Shown here: positions 17,578 through 26,315 of the stretch, one piece after another
Layout of the letters: every line of letters begins with the position of its first letter
Position numbering within the stretch: the first letter of the stretch is position 1
NCBI RefSeq assembly: GCF_022557175.1
Contig: NZ_CP092915.1
Span: 682,001-746,000, forward strand
Direction of reading: 5' to 3'
DNA length: 64,000 nt
Origin: Mycolicibacterium sp. YH-1
Lineage (GTDB): Bacteria > Actinomycetota > Actinomycetes > Mycobacteriales > Mycobacteriaceae
The notes under the pieces: model-generated
Seen by the model: only the letters and a program-made list of their open reading frames with translations
What the model was told of the DNA's origin: nothing
Database searches by the model: none
Made by a program: the position numbers and the translations under genes

Positions 17578-18185
17578 CGGCTTGCGTTTCGCACCGCGAG
17601 TGCGGCGCGGGCACGTAGGCCGGCGTCGTCTCGGGTTCGGTGATAGTCCCCCTGCACTACCGACCCGAGGCCGACCGCCCTGGCGCCGGCATCGAGCCAG
17701 TCGCCGATGTCCTCGAGTCCGATGCCGCCAGTCGGGATGAGAGGAATGTTTGGCAGCGGCGCCCTGATGTCGCGGAGATAGCCGATGCCGAGCCGACCGG
17801 CCGGGAACAGTTTCACCGCCGTCACACCGGCCGCCCAGGCGGCGCACACCTCGGTGGGTGTGAAAGCGCCTGGGTAGACCTCGAGGCCAAGAGCAGTCGC
17901 CGCGCGTACGACAGCCTGGTCGGTGTGGGGCGAGACGACGAATGACGCTCCGGCGCTTGACGCCTCGTGCACCTGAGCCACGGTGGTGACCGACCCGGCG
18001 CCGACGACGACGTCGTCGGGTGCCGATTCCCGGATGCTGCGGATGGCGTCGATCCCGCCTGCCCCGGACAGGGTGACTTCGATACGCCGGAATCCCTCGT
18101 CGACGAGAATGGCGGCAAGAGCGGGAAATGACTCCGCAGTGGGAGCCCGAAGGACTGCGAGCAGTCGATCGGCGAACTGGCTCAT
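17574..18185 (-). CDS. KDPG/KHG-type class I aldolase
   Basis: A 203-residue TIM-barrel aldolase. The glutamate of FRRIEVTL (about residue 36), the phosphate-site GAGSVTT (about 62) and the Schiff-base lysine of TAVKLFPAG (about 125) line up with E. coli Eda. It should cleave 2-keto-3-deoxy-6-phosphogluconate or a related phosphate to pyruvate and an aldehyde. Its partner is the adjacent kinase. It starts 34 bp after the enoyl-CoA hydratase stop in the same operon. Confidence 0.85.
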   Translation of the reverse strand: MSQFADRLLAVLRAPTAESFPALAAILVDEGFRRIEVTLSGAGGIDAIRSIRESAPDDVVVGAGSVTTVAQVHEASSAGASFVVSPHTDQAVVRAATALGLEVYPGAFTPTEVCAAWAAGVTAVKLFPAGRLGIGYLRDIRAPLPNIPLIPTGGIGLEDIGDWLDAGARAVGLGSVVQGDYHRTRDDAGLRARAALAVRNASR

Positions 18186-18219
18186 GATGTGAGGTTCCGT
18201 TCGTATTGGGGGCGGAATG

Positions 18220-19035
18220 TCAGGCGCCGGTGAAGCGTGCGTGTCGCTTGTGGACGAAGGCGTCGATACCCTCGCGGCCGTCGGCGCTGTCGAACAGGCG
18301 ACCGAGCGCGCTCTGCTCGGCGGTCAATGCGGCACGGCGATCACAGACGATGCCGTCATCGATCACCCGCTTTGCCTCCCGGACCGCACGTGGGGCACTG
18401 GTCGCCAGAGTGGTTGCGAAATGGATTGCGCGGGGCAGCAATTGCTCGGCATCAGTGACCTCGATCAGGAGATCGCGCCGCAGCGCCTCATCCGGTCTGA
18501 TGGTCCGGCCCGTCATCACGATCTCTTTGGTGAATCGGACACCTGCGCTTTGCGCAAGGCGCTGCGTCCCACCGCCCCCGGGTATCAAGCCGAGTTTGAC
18601 TTCGGGCAGGGCGAAGCGCGCGTGCTCGGACGCGATGATGAAGTCGCAGCACAGGGCCAGCTCGAAGCCGCCGCCGAACGCGTAGCCGTTGACTGCGGCG
18701 ACGGTGGGCTGCGGTAGCGCCTCCAACGACTCGAACACGCGGCGGGATGTGAGCTGATACTCGCTGAACTCCTCGACGGAGGCCTGAAAGTACTCGCCGA
18801 CATCGGCGCCCGCGATGAACCCGCGGCCGGTGCCGGTCAGAACCACCGCTCGGATGGCGCGGCTGCTTCTGATCCGGGCGATCTGCGCGCCGAGTGCGAC
18901 CACCAGGTCACCCGAGAGAGCGCCCAGTTTCTCTACCCGGTCGATACGCAGGACACGGATGGCAGCGCCGTCATCGACGCTGTGGTCTTCAACTGCCAGG
19001 TTGGGGTGGGGGTACTCAATGGTGTTCGAGGTCAT
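18220..19035 (-). CDS. Enoyl-CoA hydratase/isomerase family protein
   Basis: A 271-residue crotonase. The oxyanion-hole segment IAGADVGEY (about residue 75), a glutamate in GGGFELALCCDF (about 125) and a second in LPEVKLGLIPGGGG (about 145) correspond to the two catalytic glutamates of hydratases, so water addition to an enoyl-CoA is likely. The motif DRVEKLGALS near the N-terminus replaces the usual NAL region. Start overlaps the CoA-transferase stop by four bases. Substrate unknown. Confidence 0.85.
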   Translation of the reverse strand: MTSNTIEYPHPNLAVEDHSVDDGAAIRVLRIDRVEKLGALSGDLVVALGAQIARIRSSRAIRAVVLTGTGRGFIAGADVGEYFQASVEEFSEYQLTSRRVFESLEALPQPTVAAVNGYAFGGGFELALCCDFIIASEHARFALPEVKLGLIPGGGGTQRLAQSAGVRFTKEIVMTGRTIRPDEALRRDLLIEVTDAEQLLPRAIHFATTLATSAPRAVREAKRVIDDGIVCDRRAALTAEQSALGRLFDSADGREGIDAFVHKRHARFTGA

Positions 19036-20162
19036 GGCTTTCCCCTTCCGAGAAGCTCCGCGGTGTGTTCACCCACCCGCGGCGGTGACAGGCGCTGCTG
19101 CCACGGGGTTGCACTGAGTTTGATAGGACACCCGACAAGCTCGATCGGAGTGCCCGCTGGGCCGTCCACGGTGACGAGTAGGTCGGAGCCGATATCGCGA
19201 AGCTCATCGACGGCTTCCTTGGTGGTGCGCACCGCGGCGGCCCAGATACCCTCGGGGACAAGGATGTCGAGCCAGTGTCGGGTGGTGTTCGTCCGGATCG
19301 TCCGCTCGATGCACTGCTTGGCGATCTCACGTTCGGTCCAGGCGTCGAACCCGGCCAGTTCGGGTCGTTCGAGTGCGGCGGCGATGTCCCCGAGCGGCGC
19401 CATCGCGATGGCCATCCAGCCGTCGCTGGTCTCGTACACCCCGAACGGGGCGGACAGCCACGACTGCCCGATCCCGGATTCGGATCGCTGGTACTCGCTG
19501 TTCTGGTTGACCTGCGCCGAGATCTCCTGGCACTGCATGGCGATGGCGACCGAGTACAGGTCCACCTCCACCCGCTGGCCCACCCCGTGGGTGTTCCTGG
19601 CGATGAGCGCCGCCAGGATTCCATTGGCCAGCGTCAGTGCGGTGGCGTGATCGACGATCGCCGTGCCGGCAGGCGTGGGGGGATCGCTGCGCCGGCCGGT
19701 CGACGCGGCCAGCCCGGACATGGCCTGAATGAGCAGATCCTGGCCGGGCCTGCCCTCCTTGGCGAATGCGGTGTCCTGGCCCCAGCCTGATCCCGAGCAG
19801 TAGATGATGTCGGCCCTGACGGCCTTGAAGTCGTTGTAGCCCAGTCCGAGCCGGTCCATCACGCCCGGTCGGAAGTTCTCGACGACCACATCGCAGGTGG
19901 CCGCCAGTTCGAGAAGTGCCGCGCGGGTGCTTGGCTGTTTGAGATCGAGCGCGATCGAGCGCTTGTTGCGATTCATCGCAAGAAAGGCGGCCGACTGCCC
20001 GGAGACGTAACCGCCCATCATCGCCAGGTCGCGTTCCCATTCACCGTCGGGCCTCTCCACCTTGATGACGTCGGCGCCGAGGTCAGCGAGCAGCTGGGTG
20101 GCGAACGGGCCCAGCATCATCTGAGTGAAGTCAAGGATGCGGATGGAGTCGAGTGCTTGCAT
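19032..20162 (-). CDS. Class III (CaiB/BaiF) CoA-transferase
   Basis: A 376-residue family III CoA-transferase. It has the N-terminal LDFTQMMLGPFATQLLADLGA, NRNKRSIALDL near residue 65 and the catalytic aspartate at about 142 (GRPGQDLLIQAMSG). These enzymes move CoA between carboxylic acids through an aspartyl-CoA thioester. It lies in the operon between an acyl-CoA ligase and an enoyl-CoA hydratase, giving two possible routes to the same CoA ester. Confidence 0.88.
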   Translation of the reverse strand: MQALDSIRILDFTQMMLGPFATQLLADLGADVIKVERPDGEWERDLAMMGGYVSGQSAAFLAMNRNKRSIALDLKQPSTRAALLELAATCDVVVENFRPGVMDRLGLGYNDFKAVRADIIYCSGSGWGQDTAFAKEGRPGQDLLIQAMSGLAASTGRRSDPPTPAGTAIVDHATALTLANGILAALIARNTHGVGQRVEVDLYSVAIAMQCQEISAQVNQNSEYQRSESGIGQSWLSAPFGVYETSDGWMAIAMAPLGDIAAALERPELAGFDAWTEREIAKQCIERTIRTNTTRHWLDILVPEGIWAAAVRTTKEAVDELRDIGSDLLVTVDGPAGTPIELVGCPIKLSATPWQQRLSPPRVGEHTAELLGRGKP

Positions 20163-20165
20163 GGC

Positions 20166-21719
20166 TCAGTCCTTCTCTGTTTGAGACAGTCGATTCCGCA
20201 GCGCGGTGCGGTCGAGCTTGCCGGCGGGATTGCGTGGGAGTTCGTCGACAACGTGCACCGCTACCGGCTTCTTGTAGCCGGCGATGCGCCGGGCGCACGC
20301 CGCGGCGATACGGTCTGACAGCGATTGCGGGTCGAGTCCACGTGACGCCGGCTCGAGCACCACGGCAGCGGTGACGCCTTCTCCCCACACCGGGTGGGGC
20401 AGCCCGAGGACTGCTGCCTCGCGCACGTCGTCGAGCGCGGTGAGCACGCACTCGACCTCGGCGGGATGGACATTGAAGCCGCCGCTGACGATCACGTCGG
20501 TGCTGCGGCCGAGCAGGTGAACGTATCCATCGCGGTCGACTCGGGCCAGATCACCGGTGCGAAACCAGCCGTCAGACAGCACTTCTGCGGTCAGACCGGC
20601 CCGGTTCCAGTATTCGGGCATCACGGTGTCTGCCCGAACGATGACCTCTCCGTCGACTATGCGGAGTTCAACACCCCGGCAGACGCGTCCGGCAGAGCTC
20701 AACCTGTCGGGATCCGTGGTCGAGTGATCCTCTGGTGTCAGGACGGTCAGGGGAGCGAGTGCCTCGGCCAGACCGTAGAACTGGACCAGCGTGCCGGGAA
20801 AAGTGTTGTGTGCCAACCTCAGCGCGTCAATCGAGATAGGTGAGCCCCCATAGGGTATCGCTCGAAGTCCGGCCGGTACCCAGTGGGATTCCACCGCGGC
20901 TCGGGCGATGCGTTCGAGCATGACGGGAGCCAGCGGTAACACGGTGACCCCGAATGAGTCGATCGCGTTGAGCACCGCATGGGGGTCGAACTTCGACATG
21001 GTCACCGTTGCCGCACCGCACACCGCGCTGTCAAGTCCGATGGAACCGCCGAAATGCGTCATCGGGGCAACCGCCAGCACCACATCATCAGGACTCAACG
21101 ACGGCAGCTGATCAAGCGCGCGATTCGTCTGCGCCACCCAGGTGCGGTGCGTGACGACGGCGGCCTTGGGCCTTCCGGTGGTCCCCGAGCTGTACATCAA
21201 CATCGCGATGGCATCGGGCTCCGGGGCGGGCCAGGAGATCTTCGAGGCTGACGGCTGACCCCTCAGCGACGCGGGCGACAGTACGCCGGGGCCTGGCTCG
21301 TCATCGCATACGAAAAGCGCCGCAGACCATTGCAACTCGTTGAGCGCGGCACGAATGGCGTCATGCGCCTCGGCTGTGCAGCAGACTATGGTGGACTCAC
21401 AGTCGATCGCGATGGCCGCGATCTCGCGTGGATGCAACCGCGGTGACAGGGCGACACGGACCAAACCGGATCCGAGAACTGCACGTTCCAGGATTCGCAG
21501 GATCATGCTGTTGGACAGCACCACCATGACCCGATCGCCGGGGACGGCGCCGTGGTCGGCGAACACGGTGGTGGCTGTCCCGGCGAGTTCGGCGACATCA
21601 TTGAACGTCAGCGCGTCGCTGGATCCGCTTGCGCAGCGCAGTGCGCGGCGATTGCCGTGCAGCCCTTCGACGGCGGCGAACTGCTCAGCCACCGTGGCGG
21701 GACCCTCAGCTGCGAACAT
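20166..21719 (-). CDS. AMP-dependent acyl-CoA synthetase
   Basis: A 517-residue adenylate-forming enzyme. P-loop YSSGTTGRPK at about 176-185, GWFRTGDLARVDRDG near 393, hinge and A8 loop SGGFNVHPAEVE near 425, and the catalytic lysine in PRNPAGKLDR near the C-terminus are all present. It should activate a carboxylic acid as its CoA thioester. Its start lies within the last 14 bases of the solute-binding-like gene. The acid is unknown and need not be a steroid. Confidence 0.88.
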   Translation of the reverse strand: MFAAEGPATVAEQFAAVEGLHGNRRALRCASGSSDALTFNDVAELAGTATTVFADHGAVPGDRVMVVLSNSMILRILERAVLGSGLVRVALSPRLHPREIAAIAIDCESTIVCCTAEAHDAIRAALNELQWSAALFVCDDEPGPGVLSPASLRGQPSASKISWPAPEPDAIAMLMYSSGTTGRPKAAVVTHRTWVAQTNRALDQLPSLSPDDVVLAVAPMTHFGGSIGLDSAVCGAATVTMSKFDPHAVLNAIDSFGVTVLPLAPVMLERIARAAVESHWVPAGLRAIPYGGSPISIDALRLAHNTFPGTLVQFYGLAEALAPLTVLTPEDHSTTDPDRLSSAGRVCRGVELRIVDGEVIVRADTVMPEYWNRAGLTAEVLSDGWFRTGDLARVDRDGYVHLLGRSTDVIVSGGFNVHPAEVECVLTALDDVREAAVLGLPHPVWGEGVTAAVVLEPASRGLDPQSLSDRIAAACARRIAGYKKPVAVHVVDELPRNPAGKLDRTALRNRLSQTEKD

Positions 21720-22923
21720 GCTCGCGCCACAGTCGGTTGATGACGGTCACCACGTCACCGGCGGGGGTGCCAGCAGTGATCGATGCGTGCACAGCATGCG
21801 ATGCTGCGTGCTGGTAGGCCGGGTATCCCCGGAGCCGCGGCCGCAGAAAGGCCCGGTCCATCGTGGCCAATGTCCCGCGGTAGAAATCGCTGACCTGCTC
21901 GTTGATACGGGTGTCGGTCCACACCGAACGGCGGCCGGCCTGACCGCCTGATGCGCTGTACAGACCCTGCTGAATCGGACCGGACGTTGCATAGCGAACG
22001 AATTCAGCTGCCTCGGACCCGAATTCCGATTCAGCCGATACCGACAGCCCAACTCCCCCCGTCAGGGTTCCGACAGATGCGTTGATGCCGCCGAGGGTCG
22101 GGGCGTCGGTGAACGCGACGACCTCTCCGCGGTCCGTGGGCTGCGAGTAGGTGATGTATCCGAACACCAACGGGCTGTAGACGGCGGCGTCGGTGGGATC
22201 GGCCAGTCGCTCGAGCACGGTGATCGGATCGCAGCGCAGTGATTCCGGTGCGCAGTGTCGCAGCACCGCCGCGGTGTGTCCGAGCGCCGCGGTCAGCACG
22301 CCGGTGTCGATCCCGGAATCGCCGAACCAATCTGGACGGCCGTCCGCGCGACGACTCCGTTGGTGGGGGGAATCGGCGTCGGCGACGGCTTCGCACAGGG
22401 ATAGCAAGGTTCCCCACAGATGCGTGGGATTCGCAGCGATTAGTACCTTTTCGCGGCCGTGGTGGTGTGCGAACTGTTCCACCGCGTCCCAGTGTGTCGG
22501 CACCTCGGCGATTTCGACGCGATCCTGCTGATGCGCGCTGACCATGCAGGCCGCATCGACCGCACCGCCCCACAGTCGCCCGTCCCACTGATAACTGGCG
22601 TGACTGGGCCCTGCCGAATCGGTCACACGATCCGCGATGTCGTCGGGTGACCAGAAGTCATCGAGTGCGGCCAACGCGCCGCCGGCCACGGCGTCACCGA
22701 TGAAGGGATGGTCGAGCGCCACCAGGTCGTAGTCGCCGGCGATGTCGACTATGGGGACCTCTTCAAATGCCTTGAGCGGTCGGGATGTCCACTCCACCGC
22801 GATGCCTGTCTCGCGACGGAACTGCGCTGCGCACGCGGAAAGTGCGGCGACTCCGCGGGGATGATCCCAAGTGATTCCGCGAAGCGGTCGGCCTCCGGCA
22901 CCGGGCCGGCGGGACTCCTGCAC
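21706..22923 (-). CDS. Solute-binding-protein-like protein lacking a signal peptide
   Basis: A 405-residue protein resembling family 1 extracellular solute-binding proteins of ABC importers (LRGITWDHPRG near residue 16; YDLVALDHPF near 65; GRLWGGAVDAA near 115). The chosen GTG start has a GGAGG site seven bases upstream. An ATG 18 codons earlier would place coding sequence over the LacI operator. From either start there is no hydrophobic signal segment or lipobox, so it appears cytosolic. No ABC permease or ATPase is nearby. First gene of the LacI-controlled operon. Function unknown. Confidence 0.75.
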   Translation of the reverse strand: MQESRRPGAGGRPLRGITWDHPRGVAALSACAAQFRRETGIAVEWTSRPLKAFEEVPIVDIAGDYDLVALDHPFIGDAVAGGALAALDDFWSPDDIADRVTDSAGPSHASYQWDGRLWGGAVDAACMVSAHQQDRVEIAEVPTHWDAVEQFAHHHGREKVLIAANPTHLWGTLLSLCEAVADADSPHQRSRRADGRPDWFGDSGIDTGVLTAALGHTAAVLRHCAPESLRCDPITVLERLADPTDAAVYSPLVFGYITYSQPTDRGEVVAFTDAPTLGGINASVGTLTGGVGLSVSAESEFGSEAAEFVRYATSGPIQQGLYSASGGQAGRRSVWTDTRINEQVSDFYRGTLATMDRAFLRPRLRGYPAYQHAASHAVHASITAGTPAGDVVTVINRLWREHVRS

Positions 22924-22938
22924 AGCACAACCTCCTCT

Positions 22939-22958
22939 GTTGGTAATACGATTTACCA
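22939..22958. promoter_or_regulatory. LacI-family operator, copy 1
   Basis: Contains near-palindrome TGGTAATACGATTTACCA, the exact reverse complement of the site at 24275. It lies 15 bp upstream of the solute-binding-like GTG, between its ribosome site and a TTGACA box on the reverse strand (22972-22977), so a bound repressor would cover the -10 region of the reverse operon. Confidence 0.82.
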
Positions 22959-22997
22959 CCGGGGAAGGATTTGTCAAGACGGGTGCGGTGAACCCAG

Positions 22998-24041
22998 TTA
23001 GCGGCCGGGTCGGGGTGGGGCGGTGGAGGCGCGTACCACCAGGGCGGGCGCCGGATCGGCGATGCGCTCGTGGCGCGCTGGCCCATCGTCCAGTTGCTCG
23101 AGCATCAAAGTGACAGCGCGCACGCCGAGTTCGAACAGGGGGAGGCGGACCGCCGTCAATGTGGGTCGAAGGAACTCGGCCAGGGCCATGTCGTGCAATC
23201 CGATGACCGACAGATCGCTCGGAACGTCGACCCCGGCGTCGTTCGCCGCAGCCAGGGCGCCAACCGCCGAGAACGAGTTCGCGATGAACACCGCGGTGGG
23301 CCGGTGGGGTGGCGCGAGCAGCGTGCTCATTCCGCGGTACCCCGCCTCGGGCGTGTGGCCACCGGCGACGACACGCGTGTCAGGTGCGGGAAGTCCGGCT
23401 GCCGCAAGCGAATCTGCCCAGCCTTTGCGCCGTGGGCTGGTGCGGTTCGCCGGCCCGTCGACGTGCAACAGGCCGATGTCGCGGTGGCCGAGTTCTATGA
23501 GATGGGAGACGGCGAGCCGGGCAGCGCCGTAGTCATCAACCGCCACGCTGCCGATGGTGCCGCGGGAGCGATCGTTGAGCAGCACAGTCGGCACCCGTTC
23601 GGCGGCGATCTTCGCCACTGGGGCGTCGGATGCGGTGCCTGCGCGTTGGAGCAGAAGACCGTCGATCGCCCCGCTGGCCACGACACGCTGGAACAGGCTG
23701 CGATCGGTGGCGAGTGCATCGACGTCGGCCAGCATGAGGGCGTAACCGGCGCGGGTCGCCTCGGCCTGTGCCCCCGCGATGATCTGGCTGTAGATCGGAT
23801 TGCTGGCGTCGTGGACCGCCAGGCCGATCACCCCGACCTTGGCCTTTCGCAGTGCTCGGGCGGCGAAGTTGGGCGTGTAGTCGAGTTCAGCGGCGGCCTG
23901 GCGGACTCGCTGTTTGGTCTCCTCGCGGGCTCGCAGCGTCTCGTCGCCATTGAGTAGTCGGGACACCACACCGGGCGACACACCGGCCAGCCGTGCCACG
24001 TCGGCCGCGGTAGCCGTCGACCCTCTTGAAGGTGTCGCCAC
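22998..24041 (-). CDS. LacI-family transcriptional regulator
   Basis: A 347-residue repressor. The N-terminal helix-turn-helix and hinge (ATAADVARLAGVSPGVVSRLLNG, about residues 11-33, then ALRKAKVGVIGLAV) are followed by a periplasmic-binding-protein-like sensor domain with DDYGAARLAVSHLIELGHRDIG near 165. It lies between two copies of the same operator and is flanked by the catabolic operon downstream and the MFS carrier upstream. It is therefore predicted to repress both until a pathway metabolite binds. Ligand unknown. Confidence 0.9.
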   Translation of the reverse strand: MATPSRGSTATAADVARLAGVSPGVVSRLLNGDETLRAREETKQRVRQAAAELDYTPNFAARALRKAKVGVIGLAVHDASNPIYSQIIAGAQAEATRAGYALMLADVDALATDRSLFQRVVASGAIDGLLLQRAGTASDAPVAKIAAERVPTVLLNDRSRGTIGSVAVDDYGAARLAVSHLIELGHRDIGLLHVDGPANRTSPRRKGWADSLAAAGLPAPDTRVVAGGHTPEAGYRGMSTLLAPPHRPTAVFIANSFSAVGALAAANDAGVDVPSDLSVIGLHDMALAEFLRPTLTAVRLPLFELGVRAVTLMLEQLDDGPARHERIADPAPALVVRASTAPPRPGR

Positions 24042-24363
24042 GCGTTGCCTCCCGATCGATCCAACCCTGGTCCGGCCAGCTTTACCTTACGGTGGGCGGC
24101 CCGCGGCTTCCCGCCCGAACCTGACGACTCGCGTCGCGTCCGGACGTCGGTGGCGTTGTGCGTGGCACACGTGGCGTGAATTCCCAAGGCGCAGAACGAT
24201 GGCCACGATCGGGGGCGCCGGAGGCCTGAATTTCATCGGGTCGTTGACAGTGATCCGAGTCATATCGTAGTGTCTGGTAAATCGTATTACCAACGTGGCT
24301 GAGGTGGCCGCGCGACCGTCGCAGCCCGCACCGCCTATCGTCGCCACTTCCATAAGGAGGCCT
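24042..24363. promoter_or_regulatory. lacI-MFS divergent intergenic region
   Basis: About 320 bp without a convincing gene. It holds the promoter of the MFS gene: TTGACA (24244-24249), an 18-bp spacer, TAGTGT (24268-24273), then the operator. A strong AAGGAGG (24354-24360) precedes the GTG start. The lacI promoter must lie in the left half, but no clear boxes are seen there. Confidence 0.6.
24275..24294. promoter_or_regulatory. LacI-family operator, copy 2
   Basis: TGGTAAATCGTATTACCAAC is the reverse complement of the site at 22939-22958 over 20 bases. It begins two bases after the -10-like TAGTGT, so it covers the expected transcription start of the MFS gene, a classic repressor position. 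Confidence 0.82.
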
Positions 24364-25674
24364 GTGAACACTGCAGAAACCACCCCGCGGCCAGCCGGAA
24401 AACCCAGGATCATCGCCGCAGCGGCCGCCGGCAACTTCGTCGAGTGGTACGACTTCGCGATCTACGGCTACTTCGCGCCCGTTCTCGCCGAGGTGTTCTT
24501 CCCCAAATCCAATGGCTTGAACGGATTGTTGGCCACCTTGGCGGTATTCGGCGCGGCATTCGTGCTGCGCCCAATCGGCGCCCTGGTGTTCGGCAACCTC
24601 GGTGATCGCAGGGGCCGGCGATGGGTGCTGTCGGTCGTCATCTTGACCATGGCAGGCGCGACCACGCTGATCGGACTGCTGCCGTCGTATGACGCCGTCG
24701 GTGTCCTCGCGCCACTGGCACTCATCGTGTTGCGGCTGGTCCAGGGCTTTTCCGCCGGTGGCGAGTTCGGCGGCGCGGCGTCGTTGCTCTTCGAGCACTC
24801 GACACCGGACAAGCGGGGTCTTTTTGGATCGGTTCAGCCCGCCAGCATCGTGGCCGCATTGGCCGTTTCCGCGGGGTTGGGCACCGCCCTGACGTCGATC
24901 ATGTCCGAGGAGTTCCTTCACTCGACGGGGTGGCGCATCCCGTTCCTGCTCGCGCTTCCCCTTGGTGTCATCGGTTGGTACATCCGGCGCCACATCGATG
25001 AGACGCCCGCGTTCGCCCAGATGCAGGACGAGGGCAGGGTGTCCGAACATCCCGTGCGAGACGTGTTCCGGGGTCACTGGCGAATGATTCTGGCCGGTAC
25101 GGCAGCCATAGTGTCGTGGACCGCGGGCGGCTATGCCACCCTGCAGTTCCTGCCCGCATTCTTCGGCGGCGTCCTGCACCGGCCGTTGTCGGAAGGGCTG
25201 ACGGCATCGCTCGTCGGTTTGACCGCCTATGCGGGATTCATCGTTCTCGGCGGCTGGCTTGCCGATCGCATCGCCCGGTGGAAGGTCATGACTGTCGGCG
25301 CGGTCGGATTGGCCGTGGTCGCAGTTCCGGGGTACTACCTGCTGATTCAAGGCGGAGCGATCCGGATTGGTGTCGCGGTCGTGCTCTTCGCGATCTTCCT
25401 CGGCCTCACCGCGGGTCCCACCACCGCGATGCTGTCCGAACTGATACCCGACAATGTGCGGGCCTCGTACCTGTCGATCGTCTACGCCGTCGCCAATGCC
25501 GCCTTCGGTGGCTTCGCCCCGTATATCGTCACGGCACTGATCTCCTCCAGCGGAAGCCTGCTGTCACCGGCCTGGTATCTCATCGGACTCCAGCTGTGCG
25601 CTGTGGGCGGACTCATCGCCGTCGGGGTTCATCACCGGAACCGGGCCCGAACGCCAGCGGTTCCGGTGGCGTAG
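24364..25674 (+). CDS. MFS metabolite:H+ symporter
   Basis: A 436-residue carrier of the MHS branch with AGNFVEWYDFAIYGYFAPVL near residues 22-41, GNLGDRRGRRWVL near 78 and VLRLVQGFSAGGEFGGAAS near 122. The start GTG is preceded by AAGGAGG, though the spacing is only three bases; an upstream GTG at 24295 is less likely because it abuts the operator. Related carriers import dicarboxylates, shikimate-like acids or betaines. As the only transporter under the shared operator, it probably imports the substrate of the reverse operon. Confidence 0.85.
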   Translation: MNTAETTPRPAGKPRIIAAAAAGNFVEWYDFAIYGYFAPVLAEVFFPKSNGLNGLLATLAVFGAAFVLRPIGALVFGNLGDRRGRRWVLSVVILTMAGATTLIGLLPSYDAVGVLAPLALIVLRLVQGFSAGGEFGGAASLLFEHSTPDKRGLFGSVQPASIVAALAVSAGLGTALTSIMSEEFLHSTGWRIPFLLALPLGVIGWYIRRHIDETPAFAQMQDEGRVSEHPVRDVFRGHWRMILAGTAAIVSWTAGGYATLQFLPAFFGGVLHRPLSEGLTASLVGLTAYAGFIVLGGWLADRIARWKVMTVGAVGLAVVAVPGYYLLIQGGAIRIGVAVVLFAIFLGLTAGPTTAMLSELIPDNVRASYLSIVYAVANAAFGGFAPYIVTALISSSGSLLSPAWYLIGLQLCAVGGLIAVGVHHRNRARTPAVPVA

Positions 25675-25690
25675 CGAGCCGAGCTAGCCG

Positions 25691-25704
25691 AGCAAGCGCT
25701 TGGT
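25691..25704. promoter_or_regulatory. KstR2 operator upstream of kstR2
   Basis: AGCAAGCGCTTGGT matches AnCAAGnnCTTGnT. A -10-like GATACT follows at 25706-25711, eight bases before the GTG start, so kstR2 is probably autoregulated and leaderless. Confidence 0.85.
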
Positions 25705-25719
25705 TGATACTCTGGGTGG

Positions 25720-26313
25720 GTGGAGAAGGCGCCGCTCAGCCGCCGTGACGAGTTGCTAGACCTCGCCGCGACGATGTTCGCCGAGCGCGGTTTGCGCGCC
25801 ACCACCGTGCGCGACATCGCAGACTCGGCGGGAATTCTCTCCGGCAGTCTCTATCACCACTTCAAGTCCAAGGAGCAGATGGTCGAGGAGGTCCTGCGGG
25901 ACTTCCTCGATTGGCTGTTCGCGCGCTACCAGCAGATCGTCGAGACTGAGCCCGACCCGCTGGCGCGTGTCACGGGGCTCTTCATGACCTCGTTCGAGGC
26001 GATCGAGCACCGCCACGCCCAGGTCGTCATCTACCAGGATGAGGCCAAGCGCCTGTCGTCGCTGCCGCAGTTCGACTTCGTCGACGAGCGCAACCGCGAA
26101 CAGCGCAGCATGTGGGTGGACATCCTGAAGCAGGGTGTCGCGCAGGGCTGTTTCCGGCCCGACCTCGACGTCGACCTCGTCTACCGCTTCATCCGCGACA
26201 CCACCTGGGTCTCGGTCCGCTGGTATCAGCCAGGCGGACCGCTCACGGCCGAGCAGGTCGGCCGCCAGTATCTCGCCATCGTTCTTGGCGGCATCACGAC
26301 AGAAGGAGTCTAG
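25720..26313 (+). CDS. kstR2: TetR-family repressor KstR2
   Basis: A 197-residue TetR regulator. The N-terminal helix-turn-helix covers about residues 8-50 (RATTVRDIADSAGILSGSLYHHFKSKEQM), followed by an all-helical ligand domain. Its operator immediately upstream and its pairing with fadA6 match Rv3557c-Rv3556c. KstR2 represses the ring C/D genes and is released by HIP-CoA. GTG start, no leader. Another GTG lies four bases earlier in a different frame. Confidence 0.92.
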   Translation: MEKAPLSRRDELLDLAATMFAERGLRATTVRDIADSAGILSGSLYHHFKSKEQMVEEVLRDFLDWLFARYQQIVETEPDPLARVTGLFMTSFEAIEHRHAQVVIYQDEAKRLSSLPQFDFVDERNREQRSMWVDILKQGVAQGCFRPDLDVDLVYRFIRDTTWVSVRWYQPGGPLTAEQVGRQYLAIVLGGITTEGV

Positions 26314-26315
26314 AC

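Noticed and set aside
22924..22977. Longer N-terminus for the solute-binding-like protein
   Set aside because: It would translate across the LacI operator; the GTG at 22923 has a well-placed GGAGG.
24082..25350. Reverse frame opposite the second MFS carrier, extending through the operator
   Set aside because: Shadow frame; it would place coding sequence over the promoter, operator and ribosome site.
16618..25674. Island as a mobile element
   Set aside because: No integrase, transposase, tRNA or flanking direct repeat is seen; acquisition is only inferred from comparison of gene order.
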